A stretch of 64,000 bases of DNA from Actinomadura parmotrematis. Its GTDB lineage: Bacteria; Actinomycetota; Actinomycetes; Streptosporangiales; Streptosporangiaceae. Shown piece by piece: positions 33,882 to 42,671 of the stretch. The translations under genes and the position numbers were made by a program. Within the stretch, counting starts at the first letter, position 1. Each line of letters begins with the position of its first letter. The stretch is taken from assembly GCF_019458805.1 (NCBI RefSeq), contig NZ_JAIBOA010000005.1:62001-126000 (forward strand), in the 5' to 3' direction. Under the pieces are notes generated by a model, which saw only the letters and a program-made list of their open reading frames with translations, made no database searches and had not been told where the DNA came from.

Positions 33882-35260
33882 TACTTCACGTCGCTCATGC
33901 TCTTGCCGACGTCGGCGAGGGTGAGGGGACGCCCGTAGTTCCCGGTGTAGCGGTAGGCGGGCGCGTCGCAGCGGTAGGCGCCCTTGTCGGGCTTGAAGTC
34001 GGCGGGCTGCCAGCCCGCCGGCGTCGCCTTCTCGATGTTGTAGCACTTCAGCGGGGTGTCGCCCTTGGACAGGTCGACCGGCGCCTGCAGCCCGCCGCCC
34101 GTCCAGGCGGTCTCCTTGCGGGCCGCCTCGTAGACGCACGTGCGGGTCACGTTGTTCCCGCAGGTGGAGGCGGCCTTGGCGAACAGCAGCCAGGCCGAGA
34201 AGGCGCGCACGGCCGGCATGGTGACCTGCGCCTTGGGCGCGTACCGGGAGAACAGGTCGACGACCTGCTTGGTGGCGGGGTTGTCGGCGGCCTTCTCCAG
34301 CGGGTACACGCCGGACAGGTCGAGCAGGTTGTTCTGGGCCGACAGCGAGCCGGCGGCGAGCTTGATGAAGGCCGGGCCGTAGGCGTTGCTGTTGGCGTCG
34401 ATCCAGTCGGGCTTGTAGCCGATGTTGGTGAGGACCTGCTCCAGCTTCGACAGGCTGAGGAAGTCGCCGTAGAAGACCAGGCCCTTCACCTTCTTGCTCT
34501 TGATGGCCTGCGCGTACGGCGTCCAGTCCGTGACGCCCTGCACGGGGTAGACGTCCTTGTAGGCGATGGTGGCGCCCGCCGCCTTCAGCGCCTCCTCGGT
34601 CTGCGCGCCGAGCACCTTGGTCACCGGCGAGTCGCCGCCGATGAGCCCGACGGCGCCCGCCGACGCCGGGTACGCCTCCTTGACCAGCCACTTGTGGTAC
34701 CCGGCGTAGCGGTTGTAGGAGACGCCCGCGCCGAGCTGGTAGACCTGCAGCCCCGAGCCGTTGGCCTGGATCTGGCTCGTCTGCGCGGGGAAGTCGGGCA
34801 GCAGGCACGAGAGGCGGTCCTTGACGCCCGCGGCGTCGAGCCCGGAGCCGCCGCCGACGAGCGCGAAGTCCTCGCGGCACGCCTCCAGGACGCGCTGGCG
34901 GACCTCCATGAAGCGCGCGTCGCGGACCTTGGCGACGAGCTTGCGGCCGTTCACGCCGCCCGCGGCGTTGCACCAGGACGTGAACACCTTGGTGGTGTCC
35001 CCGAACTCGGAGTTCTTGGTGAAGCCGACGTCGCTGAGAACGCCGAGGTCGATCGCGTCCGCGGTGACGCCCTGCGCGGGCGTCCCGCTCGGCGAGCCGG
35101 TGCGGCAGACGCTCTTCAGGTCGCCGAAGTCGCCCGTCACGGCCGGCCCGGCGGGCGCGGACGCGGTCGGGTCGGCGTCGTCGCCCGATCCGCTCCGGCC
35201 GCAGCCGGCGGCGAGCAGGGCGACCGCGACCAGGGCGGCGGCGGTGGTCTGCGGTCTCAC
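33881..35260 (-). CDS. ABC transporter substrate-binding lipoprotein
   Basis: 459 residues from GTG 35260, with GGAGG upstream. The signal peptide ends in a lipobox LAAGC (Cys20), so the protein is a membrane-anchored lipoprotein. It is a type-1 periplasmic binding fold (Peripla_BP_6): AIDLGVLSDVGF, KVFTSWCNAAGGVNGRKL, ALVGGGSGL, GVSYNRYAGYHKW. It is longer than typical LivJ, with extra Cys pairs in the C-terminal part (CGNNVTRTC). First gene of the liv operon, downstream of the operators at 35361 and 35466. Ligand unknown. Confidence 0.9.
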   Translation of the reverse strand: MRPQTTAAALVAVALLAAGCGRSGSGDDADPTASAPAGPAVTGDFGDLKSVCRTGSPSGTPAQGVTADAIDLGVLSDVGFTKNSEFGDTTKVFTSWCNAAGGVNGRKLVAKVRDARFMEVRQRVLEACREDFALVGGGSGLDAAGVKDRLSCLLPDFPAQTSQIQANGSGLQVYQLGAGVSYNRYAGYHKWLVKEAYPASAGAVGLIGGDSPVTKVLGAQTEEALKAAGATIAYKDVYPVQGVTDWTPYAQAIKSKKVKGLVFYGDFLSLSKLEQVLTNIGYKPDWIDANSNAYGPAFIKLAAGSLSAQNNLLDLSGVYPLEKAADNPATKQVVDLFSRYAPKAQVTMPAVRAFSAWLLFAKAASTCGNNVTRTCVYEAARKETAWTGGGLQAPVDLSKGDTPLKCYNIEKATPAGWQPADFKPDKGAYRCDAPAYRYTGNYGRPLTLADVGKSMSDVK

Positions 35261-35360
35261 AGGGGTCCTCCTCGCAGGAGCGTCTCGGTCCGGGCAGGGG
35301 GTGGGGCGGGTCGAGCCGGCCCGGCCGCCTGGCACCGTCCTCTCGTTGCGTGGAAACTAG

Positions 35361-35379
35361 CTTCTCATTTTAGGAGAAG
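35361..35379. promoter_or_regulatory. inverted repeat upstream of the liv operon
   Basis: CTTCTC-ATTTTAG-GAGAAG is a perfect 6-bp dyad 100 bp upstream of the binding-protein start. It uses the same half-site letters as the GAGAAT palindrome but in the opposite order. It may be a secondary site or a different regulator's. Confidence 0.4.
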
Positions 35380-35465
35380 CAACAGTACGCCTCAAGGTCG
35401 GGACAGCGCGGACGGGGCGGCATTGACGCCGGATCGAGGTCCGTGAAAATCTGCCACTCGGTCGC

Positions 35466-35480
35466 GAGAATGCTATTCTC
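35466..35480. promoter_or_regulatory. GAGAAT-N3-ATTCTC operator (liv / CMD-Rieske divergent promoters)
   Basis: GAGAATGCTATTCTC, a perfect copy, lies between the liv operon (reverse) and the CMD-Rieske operon (forward, start 35535). It is identical to the copy at 54207. Confidence 0.75.
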
Positions 35481-35534
35481 AAGATTGAGAACGGATGGGC
35501 GGCACGGTGCCCCCGTCCGGGAAGGAGCCGGTCG

Positions 35535-36227
35535 ATGCGCCTGCCGCCCCTGCCCGACGACCAGTGGGACGACCGGGCGCGCGCCGCGCTCGCCGCCCTG
35601 CTCCCCGAAGGCCGCCGCGACGCCGCGTCCGCCGGCAACGCCCTGGCGACGCTCGTCCGCCACCCCGACCTCACCCGGGCCTTCCTGCCGTTCAACGCGC
35701 ACCTGCTGATGGGCACCACGCTGCCCTCGCGCCTGCGCGAGCTGGCGATCCTGCGCGTCGCGCACCGCCGCGCCTGCGCCTACGAGTGGGCGCACCACTC
35801 CCGGTATGCGCCCAAGACCGGGCTGACGGATGCCGAGATCGCCGCCGCCGGGAGCGGCCCCAGGAGCCACGCCGGGAACGGCACCGGGAGCGATGCCAGG
35901 AGCGATGCCGGCGGTGATGCCGGGAACGGCATCGGCAGCGATGCCGGCGGTCATTCCGGGAGCGGCACCGTCGTCGACGGCGGCAGCGGCGGCAGCGGCG
36001 ACGGTGACGGCGGCGAGGCCGTCGCGCTGCCCGGCCTGGAGGGCGCCGTGCTGCGCGCCGTCGACGAACTCGATGGCGGCGCGGCCCTGTCGGACCGCAC
36101 GTGGGCCGAGCTGTCCGCCGAGCTGTCGGAGCGCCAGCTCATGGACCTGGTCTTCACGATCGGCGCCTACGGCCTGCTGGCGATGGCCTTCACCACCTTC
36201 GGCGTCGAGCCCGAGAACGAGAGGTAG
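35535..36227 (+). CDS. carboxymuconolactone decarboxylase-family protein with Gly/Ser/Asp-rich insert
   Basis: 230 residues. The CMD/AhpD-like core is HLLMGTTLPSRLRELAILRVA and CAYEWAHHSRYAPKTGLTDAEI (E84-x2-H87). It resumes after the insert with VLRAVDELDGGAALSDRTW and the end of the domain. Residues about 106-160 (35850-36017) are a repetitive Gly/Ser/Asp/Asn stretch absent from normal family members. The family includes gamma-carboxymuconolactone decarboxylase and peroxiredoxin-like AhpD; function here unassigned. RBS GAAGGAG lies 6 bp upstream. First gene of the operon to 41349. Confidence 0.85.
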   Translation: MRLPPLPDDQWDDRARAALAALLPEGRRDAASAGNALATLVRHPDLTRAFLPFNAHLLMGTTLPSRLRELAILRVAHRRACAYEWAHHSRYAPKTGLTDAEIAAAGSGPRSHAGNGTGSDARSDAGGDAGNGIGSDAGGHSGSGTVVDGGSGGSGDGDGGEAVALPGLEGAVLRAVDELDGGAALSDRTWAELSAELSERQLMDLVFTIGAYGLLAMAFTTFGVEPENER

Positions 36228-36233
36228 ACCGCT

Positions 36234-37502
36234 GTGTCCCACTTCGCCAAACCCGACCAGGGCAGCTGGACCGAGCAGTACCCCGAGCTCGGCACCGGCC
36301 CGGTCGACTACACCGACTCGATCGACCCGGACTACTACGCCGACGAGCGGGCGGCCATCTTCAAGCGGACCTGGCTGAACGTCGGCCGGGTCGAGCTCGT
36401 GCCGCGGACCGGGAGCTACTTCACCAAGGAGCTCGCCGTCGCCGACACCTCACTGATCATCGTGCGGGGCCGCGACAAGCGGGTCCGCGCCTTCCACAAC
36501 CTGTGCCGCCACCGCGGCAACAAGCTCGTGTGGAACGACTTCCCCGGCGAGGAGGTCAAGGGCACCTGCCGGCAGTTCACCTGCAAGTACCACGCCTGGC
36601 GGTACGGCTTGGACGGCGCGCTCACCTTCGTCCAGCAGGAGTCGGAGTTCTTCGACCTGGACAAGGCCGACTACGGGCTGAAGGAGGTGCGCTGCGAGAC
36701 CTGGGAGGGGTTCGTCTTCGTCAACCTCGATCCCGACGCCGCGCCCCTCGCCGACTACCTCGGCAAGATGGCCGAGGGCCTGGAGGGCTACCCCTTCCAC
36801 GAGATGACCGAGGTCTACACCTACAAGGCCGAGGTCGGCAGCAACTGGAAGCTGTTCATCGACGCGTTCGCCGAGTTCTACCACGCGCCCGTCCTGCACC
36901 AGAAGCAGGCGGTCAAGGACGAGGCCGACAAGCTCCTCGGGTACGGCTTCGAGGCGCTGCACTACGAGCTGCACAGCCCGCACGCGATGATCTCCTCGTG
37001 GGGCGGGATGGCGCCGCCGAAGGACCCCTCGATGGTCAAGCCGATCGAGCGGGCGGTGCGCAGCGGGCTGTTCGGCCCCTGGGACCGGCCCGACATCGAG
37101 GGCCTGGACCCGCTGCCGGCCGGCATCAACCCGGCCAGGCACCGGGCGTGGGGCACCGACTCCTTCGAGTTCTTCCCCAACTTCACGCTGCTGTTCTGGG
37201 CGCCCGGCTGGTACCTCACCTACCACTACTGGCCGACGGCGGTCGACCGGCACGTGTTCGAGGCCAACCTGTACTTCGTGCCGCCCAAGAACGCCCGCGA
37301 GCGCCTCGCCCAGGAGCTCGCCGCGGTGACGTTCAAGGAGTACGCCCTCCAGGACGCCAACACCCTGGAGGCCACCCAGACGATGCTGAAGAGCCGCGCC
37401 GTCACCGAATTCCCGCTGAACGACCAGGAGATCCTCCTCCGCCACCTGCACAAGGTCGTCGGCGACCACGTGAAGGAGTACCGCGATGCCGCTGCCCGCT
37501 GA
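36234..37502 (+). CDS. Rieske non-heme iron ring-hydroxylating oxygenase, alpha subunit
   Basis: 422 residues. The Rieske [2Fe-2S] ligands are C91, H93 (CRHRGN) and C117, H120 (CKYHAW). The mononuclear iron site is in FAEFYHAPVLH (H217, H222), with the bridging carboxylate in the preceding acidic residues. It hydroxylates or O-demethylates a ring or activated carbon and needs a reductase, not seen nearby. It is followed by an overlapping small gene instead of a classical beta subunit. The context suggests it opens catabolism of the imported compound. Confidence 0.92.
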   Translation: MSHFAKPDQGSWTEQYPELGTGPVDYTDSIDPDYYADERAAIFKRTWLNVGRVELVPRTGSYFTKELAVADTSLIIVRGRDKRVRAFHNLCRHRGNKLVWNDFPGEEVKGTCRQFTCKYHAWRYGLDGALTFVQQESEFFDLDKADYGLKEVRCETWEGFVFVNLDPDAAPLADYLGKMAEGLEGYPFHEMTEVYTYKAEVGSNWKLFIDAFAEFYHAPVLHQKQAVKDEADKLLGYGFEALHYELHSPHAMISSWGGMAPPKDPSMVKPIERAVRSGLFGPWDRPDIEGLDPLPAGINPARHRAWGTDSFEFFPNFTLLFWAPGWYLTYHYWPTAVDRHVFEANLYFVPPKNARERLAQELAAVTFKEYALQDANTLEATQTMLKSRAVTEFPLNDQEILLRHLHKVVGDHVKEYRDAAAR

Positions 37503-37806
37503 GTTCGCCGACCTGGAACCGTTCACCGGCTGGGCGCTCGCGACCGAGCCCGAGCGCTACGCCCGCCGCCTCGCCTCGTCCATGGACGAGATGCAGGCGC
37601 TCTACGACGCGGTGTTCCCCCGCCTGGAGGACGCCATCGCCTACTGCGACGCGTCCTGGGGCGACCTCACCGAGGAGGCCCGCACGCTGATGCATCTGCT
37701 GCAGTCGCTCGTCATGGTGTCGTTCCCGGTCGAGGTGTGGAAGCAGGCGCGGGTGCCCGACAGCGGCGCCGCCTACCTCGACCTCGTCACCGAGCCCGTC
37801 GTCTGA
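37486..37806 (+). CDS. small helical protein linked to the Rieske oxygenase
   Basis: 106 residues, all-helical, starting MPLPAEFADLEPFTGWALA and containing AIAYCDASWGDLTEEARTLMHLLQSLVMVSFPVEVW. It overlaps the oxygenase 3' end by 17 bp. Such a tight link suggests an accessory or subunit role, but I do not recognise the family. Confidence 0.65.
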   Translation: MPLPAEFADLEPFTGWALATEPERYARRLASSMDEMQALYDAVFPRLEDAIAYCDASWGDLTEEARTLMHLLQSLVMVSFPVEVWKQARVPDSGAAYLDLVTEPVV

Positions 37807-37807
37807 G

Positions 37808-39037
37808 ATGCCGACGCTGAAAGCGGCCGGGCTGCTGGACGTGGACGCCGGCGAGATCGTCCGGCCCGGGATCCTGCACGTCGACGGCGACCGCATCGCC
37901 GGCGTCGGCGGGCCCCCGGGCGCGGACGTCATCGATCTCGGCGACACGGTCCTGCTGCCCGGCCTCATGGACATGGAGGTCAACCTGCTGATGGGCGGGC
38001 GCGGCGAGACCGCCGCGTACTCGCCCGTGCAGGACGACCCGCCGCTCCGCGTGCTGCGCGCCGTCGGCAACGCCCGCCGGACGCTGCGGGCGGGCTTCAC
38101 CACCGTCCGCAACCTGGGCCTGTTCGTGAAGACCGGCGGCTACCTGCTGGACGTCGCGCTCGCCAAGGCCATCGACGCGGGCTGGATCGACGGCCCGCGC
38201 GTCGTCCCCGCCGGGCACGCCATCACCCCGACCGGCGGGCACCTGGACCCGACGATGTTCGCCGCGATGATGCCGGGCGTGCTGCCGCTGACGGTGGAGG
38301 AGGGCATCGCCGACGGCGTCGCCGAGGTCCGCCACGCCGTCCGCTACCAGATCAAGCACGGCGCCCGGCTCATCAAGGTGTGCGCGTCGGGCGGCGTCAT
38401 GTCGCACACCGGCCTGCCCGGCGCGCAGCACTACTCCGACGAGGAACTGCGCGCGATCGTGGACGAGGCGCACCGCCGCGGCCTGCGCGTCGCCGCGCAC
38501 ACCCACGGCGCCGACGCGGTCCGCGCCGCCGTCGAGGCGGGCATCGACTGCATCGAGCACGGCTTCCTCATCGACGACGACGCGATCGCGCTGATGGTCG
38601 AGCGCGGCACCTTCCTCGTCCCGACCACCTACCTGGCCGACGGCATGGACGTGTCCAAGGCGGCGCCCGAGCTGCGGGCCAAGGCCGCCGAGATGTTCCC
38701 GCGCGCCCGCGCGTCGGTCGCGGCGGCCGCCAAGGCCGGCGTGAAGATCGCCGTCGGGACGGACGCGCCGGCGATCCCGCACGGCCGCAACGCCAGCGAG
38801 CTCGTCGCGCTGGTGGAGCGCGGCCTGGACCCGCTGCACGTGCTGCGCGCCGCGACCGTCAACGCCGCCGAGCTCATCGACGTCACCGACCGCGGGCGGC
38901 TCGCCGCGGGCCTGCTCGCCGACGTGATCGCCGTCGACGGCGACCCGCTGGCCGACATCACCGCCACCCAGCGGGTCCGGTTCGTGATGAAGGGCGGCGA
39001 GGTCTACATGGAGGGAGGCCGCTACCGTGGCCGATGA
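37808..39037 (+). CDS. imidazolonepropionase-like amidohydrolase with altered HxH motif
   Basis: 409 residues of the subtype-I amidohydrolase fold. The usual first metal motif PGLIDMHxH reads PGLMDMEVN here (E57, N59). The other ligands look intact: K in RLIKVCASGG, H in VAAHTHG and CIEHGF, and D in VGTDAPAIPHG. The loss of both N-terminal His would remove the alpha-metal site, so it may use one metal or have another role. It sits in the Rieske operon, 2 bp after the small gene. Confidence 0.85.
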   Translation: MPTLKAAGLLDVDAGEIVRPGILHVDGDRIAGVGGPPGADVIDLGDTVLLPGLMDMEVNLLMGGRGETAAYSPVQDDPPLRVLRAVGNARRTLRAGFTTVRNLGLFVKTGGYLLDVALAKAIDAGWIDGPRVVPAGHAITPTGGHLDPTMFAAMMPGVLPLTVEEGIADGVAEVRHAVRYQIKHGARLIKVCASGGVMSHTGLPGAQHYSDEELRAIVDEAHRRGLRVAAHTHGADAVRAAVEAGIDCIEHGFLIDDDAIALMVERGTFLVPTTYLADGMDVSKAAPELRAKAAEMFPRARASVAAAAKAGVKIAVGTDAPAIPHGRNASELVALVERGLDPLHVLRAATVNAAELIDVTDRGRLAAGLLADVIAVDGDPLADITATQRVRFVMKGGEVYMEGGRYRGR

Positions 39038-39455
39038 CACCGGCGGCACCGACGACCTGGTGGAGATCCAGCAGCTGCTGGCCCGCTACGCGGTCACCAT
39101 CACCCGCGGCGACATCGACGGGCTGCTCGCCGTCTTCACCCCCGACGGCACCTACAGCGCCTTCGGCGACACCTACGCGCTCGGCGAGTTCCCCGAGCTG
39201 GTGGAGGCCGCGCCGAAGGGGCTGTTCCTCACCGGCACCGCGGCCGTCGAGCTGGACGGCGACGCCGCGACCGGCACGCAGCCGCTCTGCTTCGTCGACC
39301 ACGCCACCCACGAGATGCGGATCGGCTACTACAGCGACACCTACCGGCGGACCGGCGACGGGTGGCGGCTCGCGACCCGGTCCATGACGTTCATCCGCCG
39401 CAGCGGCGCCCACGACTCGGGACGCCCCCACGCGCACCGCGGCGCCGGGGCGTGA
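39027..39455 (+). CDS. SnoaL/NTF2-like protein
   Basis: 142 residues: DLVEIQQLLARYAVTITRGDIDGLLAVFTPDGTYSAFGD is the characteristic start of NTF2-like folds, ending GWRLATRSMTFIRRSG. Members are isomerases, hydratases, dehydratases or oxygenase beta subunits; here it could be the small partner of the Rieske enzyme, or a dehydratase. It overlaps the amidohydrolase by 11 bp and the next dehydrogenase by 4 bp. Confidence 0.85.
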   Translation: MADDTGGTDDLVEIQQLLARYAVTITRGDIDGLLAVFTPDGTYSAFGDTYALGEFPELVEAAPKGLFLTGTAAVELDGDAATGTQPLCFVDHATHEMRIGYYSDTYRRTGDGWRLATRSMTFIRRSGAHDSGRPHAHRGAGA

Positions 39456-40546
39456 CCGGCGTCGCGGGGTTCCGGTCGGGCCTCCGCGCCTGGCTCGACC
39501 GGAACGACCTGTCCCCCGGCGACGACGGCACCCTGGACGGGCAGGTCGCCCAGCTCGCCCGGGTCCGCCGCGCCCTGTACGAAGCCGGGTGGATGCGGCA
39601 CGGCTGGCCCGCCGAGGTCGGGGGACTCGGCGGGCCGGCGGTGCTGCGCGCCGTCCTCGGCGAGGAGGTCGCCGCCCGCGGCCTCGCCGAGCCGGGCATC
39701 TACTCGATGGTCGAGGTGCTCGTCCCGACGCTGATCTCCTACGCGCGGCCCGAGCTCGCCGCGCACGCGGTGCCGCTGCTGCTGAGCGGCCGCGAGCAGT
39801 GGTGCCAGGGGTTCTCCGAGCCCGGCTCGGGCAGCGACCTGGCGTCCCTGACCACCCGCGCCGTCCCCCGCGACGACGGGACGTGGGCCGTCACCGGCCA
39901 GAAGGTCTGGACGAGCCTCGCCCAGTACGCCGCGCGCTGCGTCCTGCTCACCCGCACCGCGCCCGGCCACGGCGGCATCACCGCCTTCTTCGTGGACATG
40001 GACGCGCCCGGCGTCACCGTCCGGCCGCTCCGCACCATGCACGGCGTGGACGAGTTCGCCGAGGTGTTCCTCGACGACGTGCGGGTGCCCGCCGACCGGA
40101 TGCTGGGCCGTCCCGGCGACGGCTGGCGGCTCGCGATGGACCTGCTCCCGCACGAGCGCTCGACCTGCTTCTGGCACCGCATCGCGCACCTGTACACCCG
40201 GCTCGACCGGCTCGCGGACGAGACGCCGGTCCCCGACGACGCCGCGCTCGGCGCGGCGTACCTGGCGCTGCACACCGTCCGCTGCCGCTCGCACGCGACG
40301 CAGCGGCGGCTGGACGCGGGCGCGCGCCTCGGCGCCGAGACCTCGGTCGACAAGGTGCTTCTCGCGGGCGCCGAGCAGCTGCTCTTCGACACCGCCCGCG
40401 ACCTGCTGCCCGGCGTCCTGGAGCTGTCCGGCGGCCCGTGGCGGCCCGAGTACCTGTACTCGCGGGCCGCCACCATCTACGGCGGCACCGCCGAGATCCA
40501 GCGCAACATCATCGCCCGCCGCCTGCTCGATCTCGGACAGGAGTGA
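39452..40546 (+). CDS. acyl-CoA dehydrogenase, FadE-type (pair 1, larger subunit)
   Basis: 364 residues from GTG 39452 (GTGA overlap). Blocks: CQGFSEPGSGSDLASL, VTGQKVWTSLAQYA, FLDDVRVPADRMLG and IYGGTAEIQRNIIARRLL. The YGGT motif in place of MCAD's YEGT is typical of actinobacterial FadE subunits in heteromeric enzymes. With the shorter next gene it resembles the alpha2beta2 acyl-CoA dehydrogenases of steroid side-chain degradation. Confidence 0.9.
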   Translation: MTGVAGFRSGLRAWLDRNDLSPGDDGTLDGQVAQLARVRRALYEAGWMRHGWPAEVGGLGGPAVLRAVLGEEVAARGLAEPGIYSMVEVLVPTLISYARPELAAHAVPLLLSGREQWCQGFSEPGSGSDLASLTTRAVPRDDGTWAVTGQKVWTSLAQYAARCVLLTRTAPGHGGITAFFVDMDAPGVTVRPLRTMHGVDEFAEVFLDDVRVPADRMLGRPGDGWRLAMDLLPHERSTCFWHRIAHLYTRLDRLADETPVPDDAALGAAYLALHTVRCRSHATQRRLDAGARLGAETSVDKVLLAGAEQLLFDTARDLLPGVLELSGGPWRPEYLYSRAATIYGGTAEIQRNIIARRLLDLGQE

Positions 40547-40548
40547 CC

Positions 40549-41349
40549 GTGGACGCCGCCGACCGCGACCTGCTCGCCGGGACGCTCCGCAAGACGATGG
40601 ACTCGTGCACCGGCCCGCGCCTGGACGCCGCGCTCACCGAGATCGGCTGGCCCGAGCTGCTCGCCGCCGAGCCCCGGGACGCCGTCGCGGCGGTCTTCGG
40701 GCTGCTCGGCGAGACGGGCGCGCAGGCGCCGCTGCTGAACGACGTCGTGCTCGCCGAGGCCGGGCGGGCGATCGGCGGGACGCTCCCCCTGCCCTACGCC
40801 GGCGGTTCCTGGGTGGTGTGGGAGCGGACGGGGGAAGGCGGGGGCCTGGACGCCGAGCTGCCGATCAGGAGGGTCGATCCCGGCGACGCCGTCCCGCTCG
40901 CGGACGGCCGCCGCGCGCTCGGCTGGTGGCTGGTCGGCTCCGGGCGGGCGATGCTGGCCCTCGCGCGGGCGCACGCGCTGGACCGCGTCCAGTTCGGCCG
41001 CCCGATCGCCTCCTTCCAGGCCGTCCGGCACCGGCTCGCCGAGACGCTCGTCGCGCTCGACGGAGCCGAGGCGACGCTCACCGCCGACACCGGCGACCCC
41101 GGCTCGCCCGGCCACGAGCTCGGCGCACTGCTGGCCAAGGCCGCCGCCGGGCGCGCGGCGCTCACCGCCGCGCGCCACTGCCAGCAGGTGCTCGGCGGCA
41201 TCGGGTTCACCGCCGAGCACGACCTGCACCGGCACGTGCGGCGCGTCCTGGTGCTGGACGGACTGCTCGGCTCCGCGCGGGACCTGACCCGCGAGGCGGG
41301 GGCGCTGCTGCGGCCGGGACGCCCCGCGCCGCGGCTCACCCAGCTCTGA
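40549..41349 (+). CDS. acyl-CoA dehydrogenase-like partner subunit (pair 1)
   Basis: 266 residues from GTG 40549 (AGGAG upstream; another GTG at 40543 is possible). It lacks most of the N-terminal and middle domains. It keeps the C-terminal helical bundle with LDRVQFGRPIASFQAVRHRL and QQVLGGIGFTAEHDLHRHV. Short size and adjacency indicate the second subunit of an alpha2beta2 enzyme. It is the last gene of the Rieske operon. Confidence 0.85.
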   Translation: MDAADRDLLAGTLRKTMDSCTGPRLDAALTEIGWPELLAAEPRDAVAAVFGLLGETGAQAPLLNDVVLAEAGRAIGGTLPLPYAGGSWVVWERTGEGGGLDAELPIRRVDPGDAVPLADGRRALGWWLVGSGRAMLALARAHALDRVQFGRPIASFQAVRHRLAETLVALDGAEATLTADTGDPGSPGHELGALLAKAAAGRAALTAARHCQQVLGGIGFTAEHDLHRHVRRVLVLDGLLGSARDLTREAGALLRPGRPAPRLTQL

Positions 41350-41377
41350 GACATCCTTGTTCTTTTGGGGCTTCACA

Positions 41378-41422
41378 ACGACGACGTGTAGTACTACAAA
41401 TAGTCGTACTACACGTCGTCGT
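41378..41422. promoter_or_regulatory. 17-bp-arm inverted repeat before the FAD monooxygenase
   Basis: ACGACGACGTGTAGTAC (41378-41394) and its exact reverse complement (41406-41422) are separated by 11 bp. The inner GTAGTACTAC (41389-41398) is itself a palindrome. The element ends 11 bp before the start codon at 41434, covering the promoter/leader. It is most simply a repressor operator; a hairpin after the upstream operon could also act as terminator. Confidence 0.65.
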
Positions 41423-41433
41423 GGAGGTGCCGG

Positions 41434-42612
41434 ATGCGGGTGCTGGTCGTGGGAGCGGGGATCACCGGGCTGGCCGCGGCGCGGGGCCTGCTGCGGGCGG
41501 GCCACGAGGTGACCGTCCTCGAACGCGCCGGCGCCCTGCGGACCGGCGGCGGCGCGATCAGCCTGCTCGGCGGCGGCACGCGCGTCCTCGCCGCCCTCGG
41601 CGCCGACGTGCGCGGCGACGGCATGCGGCTCGGGAGCCTGGAGGCGGTGAGCGCCGCCGGACGCCGGGCGGTGCGCATCGACGCCCACCGGCTGGAGCGC
41701 GTCCTCGGCGGACCGGCGCTGATGATCCTCCGGCGCGCGATCCTGGAACGCCTCGCCGCGACCCTGCCGCCCGGCACCGTCCGGTACGGCGCGGAGTTCC
41801 ACGTGCTGCGCTCCGGACACCTCGACGGCGACGAGCAGGTGGAGATCGGGACGCGGGACGGCGAGCGCCACACCGCCGACCTGCTCATCGGCTCCGACGG
41901 CGCCCACTCCCGCGTGCGGGCGGCGCTCTTCGGCCCCGTCCGGCAGCCCCGCGCCGCGGCCGCCAGCTATCTGGGGACCGCCCGCCTGCCCGTCGACCTC
42001 GGCGACCGGTCGCTGATGTACCTCGGCCGGCGGGGCATCGTCGGCCTCGCGCCGCTCGGCGGCGGCCTCACCCAGTGGTTCCTCGACGTCCCGTGGCGGC
42101 CGGGGCCGCGACCGGCCGACCCCGTCGCCGTCCTGCGGGAACGGTACGGCCGCTGGGCGGCGCCGGTCCCCGACGTCCTGGACGCGGCCGCCGAGCTGCA
42201 CGCCGCCGGGACCGGCGAGTTGCGCGCCTACCCGCACTACCGGCTGCCCACCCTGCGCCGCTGGACGCGGGGCCGCTGCGTGTTGATGGGCGACGCGGCG
42301 CACGCCATGTCGCCGGTCCTCGGCTTCGGCGCGAACCAGGGCCTTGAGGACGTCGCCGAGCTGCTGCGCGACCTCGACGCCGCGGCGCCCGGCGTGGAGG
42401 GCCTGCCCGAGGCGCTCGATCGCTACGGACGCCGCCGCAGATGGCGGGCCGCCACCGCAGCGGCGGTCGGCGGCAGCGCCATCGCGCTCACCGGACCGCG
42501 GAGCCTGGCGCAGACCGAACCGGGCCTGCGCCTCGCCTCCCTCGTCCCCGACGGGGTGGCGACCGGGGCCTTCGGGCTGATCACCACGGTCATCAGCGCC
42601 GGACGCGGGTGA
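41434..42612 (+). CDS. FAD-dependent monooxygenase (PHBH-like)
   Basis: 392 residues with GGAGG before the ATG. The dinucleotide-binding start is MRVLVVGAGITGLAAARGLL with ERAG after it. The DG motif is LLIGSDGAHSRVRAALFG, and the second FAD motif is GRCVLMGDAAHAMSPVLGFGANQGLEDVAEL. These define group A flavoprotein monooxygenases acting on aromatic or polycyclic substrates with NAD(P)H. It is a single gene controlled by the preceding repeat; regulator not identified. Confidence 0.9.
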   Translation: MRVLVVGAGITGLAAARGLLRAGHEVTVLERAGALRTGGGAISLLGGGTRVLAALGADVRGDGMRLGSLEAVSAAGRRAVRIDAHRLERVLGGPALMILRRAILERLAATLPPGTVRYGAEFHVLRSGHLDGDEQVEIGTRDGERHTADLLIGSDGAHSRVRAALFGPVRQPRAAAASYLGTARLPVDLGDRSLMYLGRRGIVGLAPLGGGLTQWFLDVPWRPGPRPADPVAVLRERYGRWAAPVPDVLDAAAELHAAGTGELRAYPHYRLPTLRRWTRGRCVLMGDAAHAMSPVLGFGANQGLEDVAELLRDLDAAAPGVEGLPEALDRYGRRRRWRAATAAAVGGSAIALTGPRSLAQTEPGLRLASLVPDGVATGAFGLITTVISAGRG

Positions 42613-42671
42613 GACGGCGGCCGCGGACCCTGCTAGCTTTCGGAGACGTGCGCTGAGGGGAAGGGGCCTGC

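Noticed and set aside
31902-34973. Single 1,023-codon reverse frame
   Set aside because: The permease starts at 33881; the upstream part is the shadow of the binding-protein gene.
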